43,728 nt of DNA from CBIHNH01 sp966211425 (GCA_966211425.1 CBIHNH010000002.1:1-43728); one strand, 5' to 3'. Shown: positions 1 through 8,089, counted from the stretch's first letter. The notes: generated from the sequence alone by a model not told the origin. Program-made: numbers and translations.

Positions 1-506
1 GGGTCGACATCACTGGCGGTCGCCGCTCGGTTTACTGCATGACGAACTGTACGGTCGAAAACTCCTGGGTTCATCAACAAGGCGGTGATCCCGGCGGTGA
101 TGCCCACTTTAGCGGTATGCGCATGGAGCAGTACACTACCTATCGCCACAACTCGATCACCTGCGAGGCTGAACGAGGTCCGGGTACCGGCTGTTCCGCC
201 GGCCTCACCGGCTACGGTGACTTTGCCCCCATCCAAAACAACCTAATCGAGCGCAACCTGTTCTATCGCGGTAGCGGTGGTGGCTCCACGATCTGCGCCT
301 ATGGCGGCTCGAGCGGTGATGACGGCAGCAAGCCCTATGGCCACCTGGCGGCTAACATTCGCTTTATCGGTAACCGCTTTGTCCTCGACCCGGATACCGG
401 CCACTGCGGCAACATAGAGACGGTTCTTGACTTTAACGCCAGTCGTCCCGGTAACCAGTGGACCGACAACTTGTTTGATAACGGGACGCCGGTTAGTCCG
501 AGTTGA
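1..506 (+). CDS. C-terminal part of a secreted beta-helix-like protein (5' truncated)
   Basis: The reading frame is open to the window edge (frame from base 3, reading VDITGGRRSVYC before the first ATG at 39), so the true start lies upstream. The visible part is rich in Asn, Gly, Ser and aromatic residues and contains the repeating pattern N-x-I/L-x-x-N-x-F (NNLIERNLFYRG, NIRFIGNRFVLD, WTDNLFDNG), typical of right-handed parallel beta-helix domains of secreted carbohydrate-active or adhesive proteins. At least five Cys residues suggest an oxidised, extracytoplasmic protein. No catalytic residues can be assigned from the fragment. The substrate is unknown. Confidence 0.7.
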   Translation, partial: VDITGGRRSVYCMTNCTVENSWVHQQGGDPGGDAHFSGMRMEQYTTYRHNSITCEAERGPGTGCSAGLTGYGDFAPIQNNLIERNLFYRGSGGGSTICAYGGSSGDDGSKPYGHLAANIRFIGNRFVLDPDTGHCGNIETVLDFNASRPGNQWTDNLFDNGTPVSPS

Positions 507-529
507 TAAGGGGAGGGTTGGTACCCGAG

Positions 530-838
530 TTATTTCTTGGCTTGTTTGGCGATCAACCATTTTTTAGTAGGGCTCAGCGGTATATCGGTGCGATGCATGC
601 AGCCCTGCCAGCAACATGGGCGGCGTTTGCCTTCGGCAAGTTCGGTGTAGGTCCGGCCGATGTGGTTCTCTCTCGTGGAGGCGCGTTTTGGTGAGGTGAC
701 CCAACAAATCCACTCGTTACGAGCTAGCGCGGAAATATCGTTCCACGCAGCAAGAGCTTCGGGCTTGGCCACAAGGGCTTTTCGAAGATCCTCGGGGAGT
801 TCGTGAACCGTTCCGCCAGGTATTTCCGTTACATTCAT
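530..838 (-). CDS. YdeI/OmpD-associated family protein
   Basis: A 102-residue protein with the core of the YdeI/OmdA family (bacteriocin-protection, YdeI or OmpD-associated): DLRKALVAKPEALAAWNDIS, then W-x-x-x-x-KR-x-x-TRENHIGRTYTELAEGKRRPC. In this family the C-terminal domain carries the conserved K/R-x-x-T-R-x-x-R-I block seen here as KRASTRENHIGR. Its biochemical role is not established. It stands alone between convergent and divergent neighbours. The start ATG lies exactly 6 nt after an extended -10 (TGTTACTAT on the minus strand), with no ribosome binding site, so the mRNA is probably leaderless. Confidence 0.75.
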   Translation of the reverse strand: MNVTEIPGGTVHELPEDLRKALVAKPEALAAWNDISALARNEWICWVTSPKRASTRENHIGRTYTELAEGKRRPCCWQGCMHRTDIPLSPTKKWLIAKQAKK

Positions 839-844
839 AGCCCT

Positions 845-853
845 ATAGTAACA
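845..853 (-). promoter_or_regulatory. Extended -10 promoter, leaderless, for the YdeI-like gene
   Basis: Minus-strand TGTTACTAT (TG-n-TACTAT) ends 6 nt before the ATG, so predicted transcription starts on the A of the start codon. Confidence 0.6.
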
Positions 854-890
854 TCAGGTGCTGGTTGACTGATCTCGAAATAACCCAACT

Positions 891-1025
891 CTAGGCGCTG
901 AGTTTTCTTAGCTCTTCGAGGATATTCACGCTACCGCGGCGGTTGACTTTACGGAGATATTTGTCGATCTCTGCTTCGGCTCTGCGCTCGGATGCGGTGT
1001 AGCGTTGAAGGTTAAACTTGCTCAT
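891..1025 (-). CDS. Small hypothetical protein, 44 aa
   Basis: The frame could open at 1103, but the 26 extra N-terminal residues look non-coding (MRLTTRRSVSVRY...). I chose the ATG at 1025, giving MSKFNLQRYTASERRAEAEI and then DKYLRKVNRRGSVNILEELRKLSA. The protein is highly charged and predicted mainly helical, with no recognisable domain. On the minus strand CACAAT ends 6 nt before this ATG, the same spacing as other leaderless genes here, which supports the short start. It faces the DUF488 gene divergently. Function unknown. Confidence 0.5.
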   Translation of the reverse strand: MSKFNLQRYTASERRAEAEIDKYLRKVNRRGSVNILEELRKLSA

Positions 1026-1113
1026 GGCTTTATTGTGCCCGAAGCCGAGCGTGGCAGCAGTAACATATCTCACACTGACACTCCGACGAGTCGTCAGCCG
1101 CATGAAACCAACC

Positions 1114-1119
1114 TATAAT
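1114..1119 (+). promoter_or_regulatory. -10 box of the DUF488/UDG operon
   Basis: A perfect TATAAT lies 8 nt before the ATG at 1128. The AGAGGG between them is too close to the start to be a normal ribosome binding site if transcription begins about 7 nt after the box. Confidence 0.55.
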
Positions 1120-1127
1120 AAGAGGGT

Positions 1128-1664
1128 ATGACAATATTTACGATCGGGCATTCTACACGTTCGATAGAGGAATTCATCGACTTGCTCCGCTCGCACGGTA
1201 TCACCCAGCTCGTTGATATTCGTACGGTACCGAAGTCTCTAAAAAATCCTCAATACCAGCAAACGGCGCTGCGTGAAAGTCTACCGTCCGCGGGCATCGA
1301 CTATACCTACCTCAAAGAACTGGGCGGATTGCGTCCGAAGGCAAAGCAGTCAACAAACACTGCTTGGCGAAATCAGTCTTTTCGTAACTATGCGGACTAT
1401 ATGCAGACCGAGGAGTTCACCGCTGGCATCGTACGTCTCATGGAGCTGGCTAAAAAGTCCCCTACGGCAATCATGTGCGCCGAGGCGGTGCCGTGGCGCT
1501 GTCATCGCTCGCTCGTTGGCGACGCGCTCGTTGTGCGCGAGGTTTCGGTTCAGGATATCATGAGTGCGACCAGCGTAAAGCCACATACGCTGACGTCGTT
1601 CGCCGTCACGAATGGAACAACAGTGACCTACCCGGGAGATGAAGCGGACGATGGCGAAAACTGA
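1128..1664 (+). CDS. DUF488 domain protein
   Basis: The protein starts with the family signature TIGHSTRSIEEFIDLL, followed by the conserved VDIRTVPKS and a Cys-containing block (MCAEAVPWRCHRSLVGDAL) near residues 117-134. DUF488 proteins are small, widespread and biochemically uncharacterised; the Cys/His block suggests metal or nucleic-acid contact but this is not proven. The 178-residue length fits the family. It overlaps the downstream uracil-DNA-glycosylase-family gene by 26 nt (14 nt if that gene begins at 1651), so the two are probably co-transcribed, a pairing that would fit a nucleic-acid repair role (inference only). Confidence 0.85.
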   Translation: MTIFTIGHSTRSIEEFIDLLRSHGITQLVDIRTVPKSLKNPQYQQTALRESLPSAGIDYTYLKELGGLRPKAKQSTNTAWRNQSFRNYADYMQTEEFTAGIVRLMELAKKSPTAIMCAEAVPWRCHRSLVGDALVVREVSVQDIMSATSVKPHTLTSFAVTNGTTVTYPGDEADDGEN

Positions 1665-2244
1665 TCCGTTTGAGCAGCTTCGCATCGAGATCATGAGCGA
1701 CGCGGCAAACCAGTCATATACAGAGCTGGGGCATAAGCCACTCTTCACGGGTTCACCAAGCGCGCGGATCGTTATCATCGGCCAGGCGCCGGGTATCCGA
1801 GCCCAGACGAGCGGCAAGCCGTGGGATGACGCGAGCGGTCTCAAACTGATGCAGTGGCTCGGAATAGACGAAGCAGTGTTCCGCGACGAGACCCTCATCG
1901 CGCATATGCCGATGGATTTTTACTATCCGGGCAAGGGGACATCAGGTGACCTGCCGCCGCGAAAAGACTTTGCCCGAAGGTGGCACCCACGGCTACTCGC
2001 GTTGATGCCAGGCATCGAACTGACACTGCTCATCGGCGGTTACGCTCAAAAATACTATCTGCCCGGGGTCAAGAAAACGACCCTAACCGAGACGGTTCGC
2101 GGCTACCAGGAATACCTGCCGGAGTATTTCCCGCTCGTACATCCATCGCCGCTCAACTTCCGGTGGTTCAACCAGCATCTCTGGTTCGAGACGGACGTGC
2201 TACCGGTACTGCGAGAGCGGGTACATACCGTACTCACCTCATAA
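1639..2244 (+). CDS. Uracil-DNA glycosylase superfamily protein
   Basis: The protein belongs to the UDG fold: strand plus active-site loop IVIIGQAPG at residues 44-52 with RAQTSGKPWDDASG following, a central LLIGGYAQKYYL, and the leucine-loop motif HPSPLN near the C-terminus. In the superfamily the first loop positions the catalytic water and the HPSPL motif intercalates into DNA, so it likely excises uracil or a related base. No four-Cys iron-sulphur cluster is present, which argues against families 4 and 5; DUF4743/YqiG-type UDG-like families are an alternative. A second possible start is ATG 1651 (MAKTDPF). Neither start has a convincing ribosome binding site, consistent with translational coupling to the upstream gene. 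Confidence 0.8.
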   Translation: MKRTMAKTDPFEQLRIEIMSDAANQSYTELGHKPLFTGSPSARIVIIGQAPGIRAQTSGKPWDDASGLKLMQWLGIDEAVFRDETLIAHMPMDFYYPGKGTSGDLPPRKDFARRWHPRLLALMPGIELTLLIGGYAQKYYLPGVKKTTLTETVRGYQEYLPEYFPLVHPSPLNFRWFNQHLWFETDVLPVLRERVHTVLTS

Positions 2245-2291
2245 CGCAGTCATCTTTTTGGCGTAGAATCCGTAGTTTCGATATGCTTTTT

Positions 2292-2307
2292 AGTTAACTA
2301 TTTCACA
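2292..2307 (+). promoter_or_regulatory. Possible weak Crp/Fnr-like half-palindrome upstream of the GlsB-type gene
   Basis: AGTTA-N6-TCACA, a 5-6-5 arrangement with a perfect right half and a poor left half (3/5). Its centre lies about 41.5 nt before the start predicted from TATCGT at 2329-2334. It resembles the stronger sites at 7742, 8332, 23129 and 38890. Confidence 0.3.
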
Positions 2308-2366
2308 TCCCCTATGGCTGAAAACGATTATCGTAGAGGTGTAACATAAGTAAAGGAGAGTACAGC

Positions 2367-2639
2367 ATGGTAATGGACATCATCTTATGGATCTTGTTAG
2401 GCGCCCTTGCGGGATGGATCGCCTCAATGATCATGAAGACTGACGCTCAGATGGGCGCGATGGCGAACATCATCGTGGGTATCATTGGTGCCTTCCTCGG
2501 TGGATTCCTCGTCCGTCTCTTGACGGGCAATAATGTCGAGGGACTCAGTATCCCTGGACTGCTCACGGCAATCCTCGGCGCTGTGGTTCTGCTGGCCATC
2601 GTCAAGGCGTTTACCGGCCGAACTGCCCACCGGGTCTAA
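2367..2639 (+). CDS. GlsB/YeaQ/YmgE family stress membrane protein
   Basis: A 90-residue hydrophobic protein with three membrane segments (about residues 3-20, 30-50, 63-83) and the family pattern ILWILLGALAGWIASMIMK, then IIVGIIGAFLGGFL and LLTAILGAVVLLAIV. This transglycosylase-associated (DUF1111-independent) family is linked to acid and general stress responses, although its molecular role is unknown. The start ATG follows a good ribosome binding site (AAGGAG at 2353-2358). ATG 2373 is an alternative that would begin MDIILW. It has a long leader unlike many neighbours and a possible Crp-type site upstream. Confidence 0.85.
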   Translation: MVMDIILWILLGALAGWIASMIMKTDAQMGAMANIIVGIIGAFLGGFLVRLLTGNNVEGLSIPGLLTAILGAVVLLAIVKAFTGRTAHRV

Positions 2640-2667
2640 CGTGCCCTGTCTGGCTCTAAGCCACACT

Positions 2668-2715
2668 GCGTAGGAAGAGACACCATGTCTCTTCCTACGC
2701 ATGTGACGCTTTATT
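2668..2715 (+). terminator. Intrinsic terminator after the GlsB-type gene
   Basis: A perfect 14-bp stem (2668-2681 with 2687-2700, loop ACCAT) is followed about 10 nt later by a T-rich stretch (TTATTTT). The T tract is displaced, so termination strength is uncertain. Confidence 0.65.
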
Positions 2716-2743
2716 TTGAGTACAGCAAACTCTTTTTTATAGA
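2716..2743 (+). promoter_or_regulatory. Putative promoter of the two-component gene block
   Basis: TTGAGT (2716-2721), 16-nt spacer, TATAGA (2738-2743). It lies 58 nt before the GTG start of the kinase. Nothing else promoter-like is visible between the terminator and the gene. Confidence 0.4.
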
Positions 2744-2801
2744 TAAGATCTAAAAAACAGGACTTTATAAACCACATGAACCAAAAAAAGAGGCGCCTAA
2801 C

Positions 2802-5024
2802 GTGAAGGCAGAGATTACCACTTCGATCCGCCATATCGACAGCAACACCCTATTTCAGTCACTTGATACGCCCTATATAGTTTTTGGTGTTGATGATCCG
2901 GATTTTACGATCCTCGAAGAAAATGCAGCCCACGCCAAAGTCGCCATGGTCGACCGAGACAAAACAGTCGGTCGGCCGTTGTTTGATGTTTTTCCGGATA
3001 CATCGGAGGAATATGTCGACACGGGGCGAAGCGAGCTACTTGAGTCAATCCGCAAAGTTATAAGAACCGGCAAGTCGGATCGAATGCCGGGGGTATCGTA
3101 CAGTATTAGGGATAAAACAGGTACCTTTGAAGAACGATACTGGGATCTCACGCATTACCCTGTCTTCGGCAAGAGCGGCAAGGTTATCGCTGTTTATCAA
3201 GAAACAAGGGATATCTCTGACCGCAAAGAAATAGCACAGGCATTGACTGAGAGCGAAGCCCGTCTCCGCTTTATGGCCGACTCCGTCCCGCACCTGATCT
3301 GGGTCACGCAGCCAGACGGTCGTTATGAATACTATAACCAGCGGTGGTATGACTTTACTGGCATGACGGAGGGTGGAGCAGATGAGACCTGGACACATCT
3401 CATCCATCCCGGTGACCGAGAGCATTCGAAAAAAGCTTGGCGTCATTCACTGAAGACAGGCAAGCCCTACGAGGTAGAATACCGGCTGTTTCATGCATCG
3501 ACGAAGACGTACCGGTGGGTCATCGGCCGAGCATTGCCATATCGGGACGAGACAGGGGAAATCACTAAATGGTACGGGACGTGTACGGATGTGGATCAGC
3601 AAAAACGAGCCGCACAAGTTCAAACATTCCTCGGCAATGTGTCAAAAGAACTCGGCGCATCGCTCAGCTATGAGCGGTTGCTAAGGAAAATAACCAAAGT
3701 CAGCGTACCTTCCGTTGCTGATTGGTGTACGGTTGATCTCTACGATGGTGAAAATGGGTTTGAACAGGTCAGTATTGCCCATGTTGATCCAGCCAAAACA
3801 AAGCTCGCTGAGGAATATCGTGAACATAACCCGGTATATATGGATCAACCAACCGGTTTACCGGCCGTTATGCGTACCGGCAAGAGTGAGTACTACCCGT
3901 ATATATCGACTGAGATGATAGAGGAGGCTCTCGAAGATGATGATAAGCGCGCGTTTATGCTGAGCTTAAACCTCAGGTCAATCATCATCGCACCGCTCAA
4001 GGTTCGTGATACGGTGGTCGGTGGCATCAGTTTCGTGTCCTCTGACTCGGGGCGATATTATACAAAAGACGATCTGGCAATGATCGAGGAGCTGGCTGCT
4101 CGTGTTTCACTCGCGCTCACGAACTCACGTTTATACGAAGAAGCGCAGCGAGAGATCAAGACACGTCAAAAACTTGAGCATGAGTTGCTGCTCGAAAAGC
4201 AAAAACTCGAGTCGCGAGTAAAGGAGCGCACCAAACAACTGATCCTGACGAACGAAGGCTTGCGTGACGAGATAATCAAACGCCACACTATCGAACGAGA
4301 GTTGCAGAAAAAGACCGAGAGCTTGGAGCAGAGCAACCGCGAGCTCGAAGATTTTGCCTATGTCGCGTCCCATGACCTTCAGGAGCCCCTCCGCAAGATC
4401 CAAGCATTTAGCGATCTTTTGCTGAGTGAATATAGCGATAGGATTGGTGAGGGCGTCGACTATGTCAAACGCATGGAGAGCGCTGCATCTCGCATGAGTA
4501 CGCTCATCCAAGACTTACTATCATTTTCACGAGTTACGACGAGAAAAAACCCCAAGCAAAAAGTTGATCTGCAGGGAATCGTTGAGGACGTTGTCGTGGA
4601 CCTCGAGTCACGTATCGAAGCCGTCGGTGGTACGGTCAGGGTTGGCGAGCTTCCAACAGTTATCGCTGACCCAACACATATGCGGCAACTCTTTCAGAAC
4701 CTGATCGGTAACGCGCTCAAGTTCCATAAACCGGACGAAAAGCCGGTCGTTGAACTGTCATCACGAATCATCGGAGAATATTGGGAAATCAATGTCAAAG
4801 ACAACGGCATTGGTTTTGATGAAAAGTATATAGATAAAATCTTTTCTGTTTTTCAGCGCCTGCACGGCCGAGATAGCTACGAAGGCACGGGCATCGGTCT
4901 CGCGGTTTGCCGCAAGATAGTCGAGCGGTATGATGGTAGTATTACGGCTGTTAGTAAAAAGGATAAAGGTGCAACGTTTACCGTACGCTTGCCGAGAGAT
5001 AGTAAGGAGAAACGACACAGATGA
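2802..5024 (+). CDS. PAS-PAS-GAF sensor histidine kinase (soluble)
   Basis: A 740-residue kinase without membrane segments. Order: PAS-like region (about 15-145, ending RYWDLTHYPVFGKSGKVIAVYQETRDISDRK), second PAS/PAC (about 150-268, with WVTQPDGRYEYYNQRWYDFTG and WYGTCTDVDQQK), GAF (about 275-440), a long coiled coil (about 445-515), then a HisKA domain with H-box FAYVASHDLQEPLRKIQAF and phospho-acceptor His524, and a HATPase with NLIGNALKFH (N box), DNGIGFD (G1) and GTGIGLAVC (G2). The H-box type is that of phytochrome-like and cyanobacterial kinases that signal to single-domain receivers. The start is GTG with AAAGAGG about 9 nt upstream. It overlaps the next receiver gene by ATGA, so signalling to that receiver is likely. 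Confidence 0.93.
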   Translation: MKAEITTSIRHIDSNTLFQSLDTPYIVFGVDDPDFTILEENAAHAKVAMVDRDKTVGRPLFDVFPDTSEEYVDTGRSELLESIRKVIRTGKSDRMPGVSYSIRDKTGTFEERYWDLTHYPVFGKSGKVIAVYQETRDISDRKEIAQALTESEARLRFMADSVPHLIWVTQPDGRYEYYNQRWYDFTGMTEGGADETWTHLIHPGDREHSKKAWRHSLKTGKPYEVEYRLFHASTKTYRWVIGRALPYRDETGEITKWYGTCTDVDQQKRAAQVQTFLGNVSKELGASLSYERLLRKITKVSVPSVADWCTVDLYDGENGFEQVSIAHVDPAKTKLAEEYREHNPVYMDQPTGLPAVMRTGKSEYYPYISTEMIEEALEDDDKRAFMLSLNLRSIIIAPLKVRDTVVGGISFVSSDSGRYYTKDDLAMIEELAARVSLALTNSRLYEEAQREIKTRQKLEHELLLEKQKLESRVKERTKQLILTNEGLRDEIIKRHTIERELQKKTESLEQSNRELEDFAYVASHDLQEPLRKIQAFSDLLLSEYSDRIGEGVDYVKRMESAASRMSTLIQDLLSFSRVTTRKNPKQKVDLQGIVEDVVVDLESRIEAVGGTVRVGELPTVIADPTHMRQLFQNLIGNALKFHKPDEKPVVELSSRIIGEYWEINVKDNGIGFDEKYIDKIFSVFQRLHGRDSYEGTGIGLAVCRKIVERYDGSITAVSKKDKGATFTVRLPRDSKEKRHR

Positions 5025-5488
5025 CAAACCCAAACGACGCAATAGTGATACTCATGGCCGACGATGACGACGATGATTTCATGTTGACTAAGAAAGCGCT
5101 TCAGGAGAGCAAACTACTCAACGAGTTGATTCGTGTTAAGGATGGCGAGGAGCTTTTGGACTATTTGAATGGACGCGGTGACTATGCTGACGGTAGCGCT
5201 GTTCGGCCAGGTGTTATATTGCTTGATCTCAACATGCCTCGCAAAGACGGTCGGGAAGCGCTGCGTGAGATAAAAACTGACGAAAACCTTCGAGGTATTC
5301 CCGTCGTCGTGTTTACGACGTCGAAAGCGGAAGAGGACATCTACCGCTCCTATCAACTTGGCGTTAACTCGTTTATCACAAAGCCGGTTACCTTTGAAAG
5401 TCTGATAGCGGTCATGCAAACACTTGGGAAATATTGGTTCGAAATAGTAGAGTTGCCACAGCATAGTAATGGATTTTCAAAATCTTAA
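5021..5488 (+). CDS. Single-domain response regulator (Rcp1-like)
   Basis: A receiver-only protein: acidic pocket ADDDDDDF at residues 13-20, phospho-acceptor Asp69 in VILLDLNMP, Thr/Ser in VVVFTTSKAEED, and the conserved Lys in SFITKPVTFESL. The extended DGEELLDYLNGRGDYADG insert and LDLNMPRKDGREAL are hallmarks of the Rcp1 subfamily that partners phytochrome-type kinases. There is no output domain, so it probably relays phosphate or binds another protein. It overlaps the upstream kinase by 4 nt and the downstream receiver-kinase by 20 nt, indicating one transcript. Confidence 0.93.
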   Translation: MTNPNDAIVILMADDDDDDFMLTKKALQESKLLNELIRVKDGEELLDYLNGRGDYADGSAVRPGVILLDLNMPRKDGREALREIKTDENLRGIPVVVFTTSKAEEDIYRSYQLGVNSFITKPVTFESLIAVMQTLGKYWFEIVELPQHSNGFSKS

Positions 5489-6596
5489 AGACGTACGAGT
5501 ACTGCTGATCGATGACGATGAGGACGACTACCTCATCATTAAACGAACATTTCAGCAGATAGACGATTCGCCCTTTTTGCTTGAGTGGACGGATTCGTTT
5601 TCTGATGCCAAAAAACAGATAGCTGCCGAAAAGCACGACATTTACCTGATTGATTATCGGCTAGGCGAACACGATGGGCTTGAGCTTCTCAGGTATGCGC
5701 AGCCGGAAAACCGTACCCAGCCGTTTATACTGTTGACCGGTGTTGATAGCCAGGGCCTCGAATGGAAATCATTGGAGTTGGCCGCCTCAGATTACCTGGT
5801 CAAGGGCGCCTTCAACGCGCAGTTGCTTTCCCGTACGCTCTACTACGCGTTGCAGCGAAAGTACCTTGAGGCGCAGCGGCTCGAGTATCTTCTCGATCTA
5901 AACCGGAGCAAAGACGAGTTTATCTCGATCGCGTCACACCAACTCCGTACCCCTGCGACTGCGGTCAAGCAGTATCTCGGTATGCTCCTCGAAGGCTTTG
6001 CCGGAACGCTCGAAGGCACCCAGCACCAGCTGCTCGATAAGGCCTATGAAAGCAATGAGCGTCAGCTAAAGATAGTCTCTGACTTGCTCAAGGTTGCCCA
6101 GGTCGATGCGGGCAAGGTCATGCTCCGCAAATCCTCAGCGGCTGTCGACGGGCTAGTCGAAGATGTTTTGAAGGATCTCAGGAGCGTGTTCAAGGATCGC
6201 AAGCAAACGGTCGAGTTCACGCACCCAAAGAAAAAAATCATTCTCGATATCGATATCGCCTCAATCCGCATGGTGCTTGAGAACATTATAGATAACGCCA
6301 GTAAGTACTCCGAGCAACATACGACGATCCAGGTTGATGCTGAGGATGATGGAGAGTTTGCCGTTATCCATATCATCGATGAAGGGGTTGGTATTGATCC
6401 AGATGCAACGATACGTTTGTTTGAGAAATTTTCTCGTTTAGACAACTCTCTTTCTACGAAAGTAGGAGGAACTGGCCTCGGGTTGTACTGGGCCAAAAAA
6501 ATTATCGATCTTCATGAGGGCGATATCAGCTTTGCGCCAAACGATAAACGCGGGACAATCTTTACGATAAAGTTACCCAAAAATGATAAAGTGTAA
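5469..6596 (+). CDS. Receiver-histidine kinase fusion (REC-HisKA-HATPase)
   Basis: An N-terminal receiver (1-130; acidic pocket IDDDEDD, phospho-acceptor Asp62 in YLIDYRLGEHDG, Lys in DYLVKGAF) is joined to a HisKA domain with His157 (SIASHQLRTPATAVKQYL) and a HATPase with NIIDNASKYS, DEGVGID and GGTGLGLYWAKK. A receiver placed before the kinase core suggests that phosphorylation from the upstream kinase controls this kinase, i.e. a serial circuit. There are no membrane segments. The 20-nt overlap with the preceding gene implies coupled translation. Confidence 0.92.
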   Translation: MDFQNLKDVRVLLIDDDEDDYLIIKRTFQQIDDSPFLLEWTDSFSDAKKQIAAEKHDIYLIDYRLGEHDGLELLRYAQPENRTQPFILLTGVDSQGLEWKSLELAASDYLVKGAFNAQLLSRTLYYALQRKYLEAQRLEYLLDLNRSKDEFISIASHQLRTPATAVKQYLGMLLEGFAGTLEGTQHQLLDKAYESNERQLKIVSDLLKVAQVDAGKVMLRKSSAAVDGLVEDVLKDLRSVFKDRKQTVEFTHPKKKIILDIDIASIRMVLENIIDNASKYSEQHTTIQVDAEDDGEFAVIHIIDEGVGIDPDATIRLFEKFSRLDNSLSTKVGGTGLGLYWAKKIIDLHEGDISFAPNDKRGTIFTIKLPKNDKV

Positions 6597-6662
6597 AAAA
6601 TGTCACTATTTTCCCACATCAAGGTGAGTACTATGGGAGAAGACAATGAGAGGAAGAGCAAC

Positions 6663-7046
6663 ATGACCAAGCAGGCAAAGATATTGATCGTCGAGGACGA
6701 TGTTGATTTAAATAGTGCGTATAACACTATTCTTAGCTCTGCCGGCTATCAGGTTAGCTCTGCTCATAACGGCGAAGAGGCCTTGCAAGAAATAGAAAAG
6801 AACGGTGATCCACACATCATGTTCCTCGACCTGCGTATGCCGGTGATGGATGGGATAGAGTTTCTAGAAAAATACCAAGCACCAAAGCATAAAGACACGA
6901 CAATCATCGTTTTTAGTAACTACGATGCTCAAAAAGAAGTTGATAAGGCTTACGATCTCGGTGCACATCGCTATGTCCTAAAGGCGCGCGCCTCACCTCG
7001 CGAACTTATCCGTATCACCAAAGACACGCTTGCCGAAGAAGACTAG
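6663..7046 (+). CDS. Single-domain response regulator (CheY-like)
   Basis: A receiver domain only: MTKQAKILIVEDDVDLN at the start, phospho-acceptor Asp56 in IMFLDLRMPVMDG, Ser in IIVFSNYDAQ, and Lys in YVLKARASP. The frame opens at 6600, but receivers normally begin a few residues before the first strand, and ATG 6663 has AGGAAG 6 nt upstream, so I prefer 127 residues. ATG 6633 (with AAGGTGAG) is an alternative. It ends the kinase block and meets the Crp/Fnr-family gene tail to tail with a 4-nt overlap. No DNA-binding output is fused. Confidence 0.9.
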   Translation: MTKQAKILIVEDDVDLNSAYNTILSSAGYQVSSAHNGEEALQEIEKNGDPHIMFLDLRMPVMDGIEFLEKYQAPKHKDTTIIVFSNYDAQKEVDKAYDLGAHRYVLKARASPRELIRITKDTLAEED

Positions 7047-7708
7047 AGTAGTTTGAGGTCGCGGAAACTGTCCTCGCCCAGGAACTGCTCGAGACGGTGC
7101 TTATCGATCGTATACACAGAGCCGGCGTAGGAGATAATCCCTTTATCCTTGAGCACCTTGAGGTTTTTCGTCGTGCTCTCCCTAGTTAGTCCGACAAGAC
7201 TAGCGATCATCAGTTGGCTCAGTTTGATGTTGATCGTGTGTAGGCCTGCCTTTTTCTCGACACCGTAGCGAAAAAGCAGGTAGTAGAGCGTAAAGCCGAT
7301 CTTTTCAACAGCTCGTGACTGCTCGAGCCCGGTAATTCGTAGCTGCATGGCCGTGTATTGACTGCCGACGAAACGGAGCATGGAGCGGAGCATGTCTGGG
7401 CTCTCGGTGAGAGCGTGGCCGAAGTCTTCCTTTGAGACACTCATCAACCGTGCATCCGTCACGGCATCGTAATAGAACAAGCTGGTCGTCGTTTCGCCGA
7501 GTACCCAGGTGAGCGGAAAGACGTCACCCTTGCTGTAGAGCTCCACGACCCGTTCTTCTCCATTCGAGGTGATGGTATAGGCACGGATGACGCCGTCGCG
7601 AACAACCATCGCCCGACGTGGGACCTCTCCCTGAAAAAGGACGTTCGCGCCCTTTTTTACGACACGCAGTGTGCTTTTTGGCCGTAGCTGTTGGATTAGA
7701 CTATCCAT
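7043..7708 (-). CDS. Crp/Fnr family transcriptional regulator
   Basis: 221 residues: a cyclic-nucleotide-binding-like beta-roll (about 14-115, GANVLFQGEVPRRAMVVRDGVIRAYTITSNGEE), a dimerisation helix (about 116-145) and a winged helix-turn-helix (about 155-210, LSQLMIASLVGLTRESTTKNLKVLKDKGII). The recognition helix has Arg176, Glu177 and Lys181, matching the R-E-x3-R of E. coli CRP that reads GTGA, with Lys for the last Arg. The cAMP contact motif (R-S/T-A) is not evident and there is no Cys, so it is probably neither a cAMP sensor nor an Fe-S FNR; the signal is unknown. A palindrome covers its own -35 region, suggesting autoregulation. Confidence 0.92.
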   Translation of the reverse strand: MDSLIQQLRPKSTLRVVKKGANVLFQGEVPRRAMVVRDGVIRAYTITSNGEERVVELYSKGDVFPLTWVLGETTTSLFYYDAVTDARLMSVSKEDFGHALTESPDMLRSMLRFVGSQYTAMQLRITGLEQSRAVEKIGFTLYYLLFRYGVEKKAGLHTINIKLSQLMIASLVGLTRESTTKNLKVLKDKGIISYAGSVYTIDKHRLEQFLGEDSFRDLKLL

Positions 7709-7719
7709 TTCTATACCTT

Positions 7720-7725
7720 ATTATA
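7720..7725 (-). promoter_or_regulatory. -10 box of the Crp/Fnr-family gene
   Basis: Minus-strand TATAAT, 11 nt before the ATG. Only a very short leader would result. The expected -35 (about 7743-7748) lies inside the palindrome at 7742-7757. Confidence 0.55.
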
Positions 7726-7741
7726 CCGCCCCTAGTCTTCT

Positions 7742-7757
7742 GGTGAAAATTATCACA
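7742..7757. promoter_or_regulatory. Crp-like operator, GGTGA-N6-TCACA
   Basis: A 5-6-5 palindrome with perfect GTGA/TCAC arms. It overlays the expected -35 of the divergent Crp/Fnr-family gene, a position that usually means repression. It could also act on the rightward promoter near TATAGT (7802-7807). It is almost identical to the site at 38890-38905. Confidence 0.6.
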
Positions 7758-7880
7758 TGGTTTGAGTAAGTTGTGTCACAGCTAGTCGGACTGCTGGCCA
7801 CTATAGTACTTAGATAGAAGCACCACGAAGTTTAACTTAAGTGAGGTGGAGCGAACGTAAAATCATTTTTGGAGGGTAGG

Positions 7881-8066
7881 ATGTATCACTATTCACAGCA
7901 TGAGCTTGATATGAAAATCCAGGCTTTCAAAACAAAAAAGATGAAAGAATTCCCCGGGCTCGACGAAGAACTGTCCTTTATAGCTGATATTGAGCCGATC
8001 GAAAAACGTGATGCCGTCAGTCGAAAGCAGGTCTTCCCGATCTTGCGACTTAACACGCAGTACTAA
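7881..8066 (+). CDS. Small hypothetical protein, 61 aa
   Basis: I chose ATG 7881 because GGAGG sits 5 nt upstream, which makes the longer TTG start at 7869 unlikely. The product begins MYHYSQHELDMKIQAF and is charged, soluble and probably helical, with no recognisable domain. It is followed 23 nt later by a second small gene with its own strong ribosome binding site, then a terminator, so the pair forms a small operon. A promoter with TATAGT at 7802-7807 is plausible. Function unknown; its position beside the Crp/Fnr-family gene hints at stress-linked control. Confidence 0.6.
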   Translation: MYHYSQHELDMKIQAFKTKKMKEFPGLDEELSFIADIEPIEKRDAVSRKQVFPILRLNTQY

Positions 8067-8089
8067 AATTAGGTTAGTGGGAGGTTAGT

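Noticed and set aside
2424..2834. Minus-strand frame opposite the GlsB-type gene
   Set aside because: A shadow of the plus-strand gene and its terminator, with unrelated composition.
7771..7780. TTGTGTCACA as another Crp-like site
   Set aside because: The two halves are adjacent with no 6-nt spacer.
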